NCBI GenBank assembly: GCA_030633185.1 | Contig: DAOVTG010000137.1 | Coordinates: 1-6,724 of the forward strand | DNA length: 6,724 nucleotides | Source of the DNA: Deltaproteobacteria bacterium | GTDB taxonomy: Bacteria > Desulfobacterota > Anaeroferrophillalia > Anaeroferrophillales > Tharpellaceae | Reading direction: 5' to 3' | Shown here: piece by piece, positions 5,059-6,724 of the stretch | How the letters are laid out: each line of letters begins with the position of its first letter | Position numbering within the stretch: position 1 is the stretch's first letter | Notes under the pieces: model-generated | What the model was told of the DNA's origin: nothing | The model's input: the letters and a program-made list of their open reading frames with translations, nothing else | Database searches by the model: none | Program-made: the position numbers and the translations under genes

Positions 5059-5070
5059 CTGAATAGTTAC
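5059..5070. repeat. Right inverted end of the MITE-like element
   Basis: CTGAATAGTTAC, exact reverse complement of 4919-4930, ending 15 bp before the dctQ start codon. Confidence 0.75.
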
Positions 5071-5085
5071 AATTCCAGGTTTGAT

Positions 5086-5607
5086 ATGCGACGAATTATT
5101 ATTATAATTGAGCAGCTAAGCGAGGCTCTGGCGAAGCTTTCGGCTTTAGTGCTGGGCCTTATGACGCTGCTTATTCTAGCGGAGATTTTTCTCTGGAATA
5201 TATTCAACAAAACCACGTTGATAGCGGATGAGTATTCGGCTTATGGTCTGGCGGCGCTTGTTTTTCTTGGGGCCGGATATACCTTGAAGGAGAAGGGCCA
5301 TATTCGGATTACATTGATTTTAAACCTGCTGTCGCCGCGACTCGCCTTAGCTGTCGAGTTGCTGGCTGGCAGCACGGCTACGTTCTTTGTCGGTTATATC
5401 ACCTGGCAGCTTGTGCGGATGACGCTTTCAGCCTGGAGTTATGGTTCAACCTCGGGAACCTTGACGGGAACCCCTTTGTGGGTTCCCCAGGCCCTGATTG
5501 TGGTTGGGGCCGCAGTTTTTACTTTACAGATGGCGGTTGAGACCGTGAAAGTTTTGCCTTTTGCGGCCAAATTATCAACTCATCCAGCAGTCCCAGAGGA
5601 ATCATAA
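5086..5607 (+). CDS. dctQ: TRAP transporter small membrane subunit DctQ
   Basis: The 173-residue product is an inner-membrane protein with four hydrophobic segments at about 15-36, 51-66, 83-106 and 131-150, the standard DctQ topology and length. Family landmarks are ADEYSAYGLAALVFLGAGYT (47-66), KEKGHIRI (68-75) and TPLWVPQALIVVG (129-141). DctQ forms the membrane complex with DctM and is needed for uptake; here it is a separate protein and not fused to DctM. The ATG at 5086 has only a modest CAGG (5076-5079) ahead of it. That motif is part of the flank of the MITE-like element, so the original ribosome binding site appears to have been kept. The hydrophilic C-terminus (STHPAVPEES) ends 5 bp before dctM. 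Confidence 0.92.
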   Translation: MRRIIIIIEQLSEALAKLSALVLGLMTLLILAEIFLWNIFNKTTLIADEYSAYGLAALVFLGAGYTLKEKGHIRITLILNLLSPRLALAVELLAGSTATFFVGYITWQLVRMTLSAWSYGSTSGTLTGTPLWVPQALIVVGAAVFTLQMAVETVKVLPFAAKLSTHPAVPEES

Positions 5608-5612
5608 TCGGC

Positions 5613-6724
5613 ATGGACGGACAAACTTTGCTCATGTGTCTGGTGGTTTTCGGGGTTCTGGTCTTAACTTTGAGTTCCGGTATCCATATCGGATTCAGCC
5701 TTTTTATCGTCGGTTTCTGCGGCATGACCTTTTTTTCGCCGCTGCCGCCGGGCGGTAATCTCGCTTCTTCAGTCTGGTCAACCATCAATAAGTGGGAACT
5801 GGTGGCTCTGCCGCTTTTTATCCTGATGGGTGAAATTCTCTTTCATTCAGGGATTTCGGAGAAACTTTTCAAAGGTTTGGTGCCCTGGCTCTACCGGCTG
5901 CCGGGCGGGCTTTTATTGATGAACATTGTGGCCTGTACCTTCTTTGCCGCGGTCTCCGGCTCTAGTGCTGCGACCACGGCGACAGTCGGCCGCATCACGT
6001 TGGCCGAATTTAAAAAACTGGGTTACGATGAGAAACTGGCCATCGGTTCGCTGGCCGGGGCCGGGACGTTGGGGTTTCTCATTCCCCCCAGCCTGATCAT
6101 GATTGTCTATGCAATTTTAGCCGAAGTCTCAATCGGCAAGATGTTTATTGCCGGAATCCTGCCCGGTTTTCTCCTGGCTTCAATCTATATCCTCTATATT
6201 ATCTACCGTGGGCTGCGTGATCCCTCAATTGCTCCGCGTATGCAGGAGAGTTATAGCTGGCGGGAGCGTTTTGTGGCGATCAAAGATTTGCTGCCGCTTA
6301 TCGTCTTGATCTGCATGGTTTTAGGCAGCATCTATGCCGGTTTTGCGACCCCCACCGAAGCCGCCGCCCTCGGGGTTTTCGGGGCTGCGCTCTTTGCTTT
6401 TATCAATCGCCAGCTTACCTTTAAAGGTCTCTTTGGTTGCCTCCTGGCCGCCGTTAAAACTACATCCATGATCTGTCTGATTGTCATGGGGGCCAGTTAT
6501 CTCTCACGAGTGATGGGTTTTTTAGGAATCCCGGCGGCCCTGACCCAGGCGATTGTCGGTCTCGAACTCTCTCCTTATATCCTGATGCTGATGCTGGGCC
6601 TGGTCTATGTTGTGCTTGGTTGCATTCTGGATGGTTTTTCAATTGTTGTCATGACCTTGCCGATTGCTCTGCCGATGGCGACAGCTTCCGGTTTTGATCC
6701 GATCTGGTTTGGCATTTATCTGAT
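5613..6724 (+). CDS. dctM: TRAP transporter large permease DctM (3' end outside window)
   Basis: From the ATG at 5613 the frame is open to the right edge for 370 codons; full DctM proteins have about 425-440. It is the polytopic inner-membrane channel subunit of the IT superfamily. Seen are LPLFILMGEILFHSG (66-80), the signature AAVSGSSAATTATVG (112-126), GTLGFLIPPSLIMI (151-164), FATPTEAAALGV (244-255) in the second half, and DGFSIVVMTLPI (340-351). These two sets are the re-entrant, ion- and substrate-binding regions of the inverted repeats. Only 5 bp separate it from dctQ. An AGAGGA (5595-5600) is the nearest Shine-Dalgarno, at a rather long 12 nt. No truncation or frameshift is visible, and base composition is richer in G+C than in the island to the left. 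Confidence 0.94.
   Translation, partial: MDGQTLLMCLVVFGVLVLTLSSGIHIGFSLFIVGFCGMTFFSPLPPGGNLASSVWSTINKWELVALPLFILMGEILFHSGISEKLFKGLVPWLYRLPGGLLLMNIVACTFFAAVSGSSAATTATVGRITLAEFKKLGYDEKLAIGSLAGAGTLGFLIPPSLIMIVYAILAEVSIGKMFIAGILPGFLLASIYILYIIYRGLRDPSIAPRMQESYSWRERFVAIKDLLPLIVLICMVLGSIYAGFATPTEAAALGVFGAALFAFINRQLTFKGLFGCLLAAVKTTSMICLIVMGASYLSRVMGFLGIPAALTQAIVGLELSPYILMLMLGLVYVVLGCILDGFSIVVMTLPIALPMATASGFDPIWFGIYL

Larger units (their letters stand above)
4919..5070. mobile_element. MITE-like element between dctP and dctQ, 152 bp
   Basis: Perfect 12-bp inverted ends GTAACTATTCAG (4919-4930) and CTGAATAGTTAC (5059-5070) bound a non-coding segment with a strong internal hairpin. The flanks ATTTCAGG (4911-4918) and ATTCCAGG (5072-5079) match at seven of eight bases with one extra base, like an aged target duplication. 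The GTAA start and 8-bp duplication recall IS66-type ends, but I cannot assign a parent. Excision with one flank copy leaves dctP and dctQ about 21 bp apart, a normal operon gap, so insertion into an existing operon is likely. Confidence 0.65.

Noticed and set aside
5519..5788. Minus-strand frame, and a plus-strand frame at 5561-5758, across the dctQ-dctM junction
   Set aside because: Both overlap strongly supported TRAP membrane subunits in other frames and lack homology.

Overview
The window looks like bacterial chromosomal DNA where a worn accessory island (about 1-3836) abuts a conserved housekeeping operon (about 3837 to the right edge). A separate-subunit TRAP transporter (dctP, dctQ, dctM), Rpn, MNT/HEPN and DUF4143-ATPase genes, and IS91/IS4-type remnants together fit a Gram-negative, possibly a Desulfobacterota-like ('deltaproteobacterial') organism. 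That taxonomic call is an inference from style only; nothing here is diagnostic.

Left part, minus strand. Reading 5' to 3' (right to left): a complete AAA ATPase of the AAA_14/DUF4143 type (1273-2439); the wreck of an MNT nucleotidyltransferase/HEPN gene pair (about 1019-1272); a stand-alone C-terminal piece of an Rpn family nuclease with its own good ribosome binding site (660-938, homology extending to about 1037); and 16 bp further on a second Rpn gene with an intact nuclease domain that runs off the left edge (1-643). All are families found in toxin-antitoxin and phage-defence settings. The small Rpn piece corresponds to the region that, in Escherichia coli rpn genes, is made separately from an internal start as an antitoxin to the full-length nuclease. 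Here it sits as its own gene directly upstream of the nuclease.

Middle part (2440-3836). This is an intergenic stretch and then a graveyard: a plus-strand remnant of an AlbA_2/HATPase_c_4 (RecG-like, COG2865) protein cut off at its N-box; a minus-strand C-terminal remnant of an IS91-type transposase broken by a one-base frameshift; and a 629-bp, IS4-like element bounded by perfect 17-bp terminal inverted repeats whose transposase has lost its N-terminus and a block of the catalytic core.

Right part, plus strand. dctP (3917-4903), dctQ (5086-5607) and dctM (5613 to the edge) encode the periplasmic binding protein, small membrane subunit and large membrane subunit of a tripartite ATP-independent periplasmic transporter. 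A 152-bp MITE-like element (4919-5070) with 12-bp inverted ends and a strong internal hairpin sits between dctP and dctQ. Removing it and one copy of an imperfect flanking repeat restores an intergenic gap of about 21 bp. The IS4-like element ends only 80 bp before dctP, and its terminal repeat supplies a candidate -35 box.

No tRNA, rRNA, CRISPR array or replication origin was seen.
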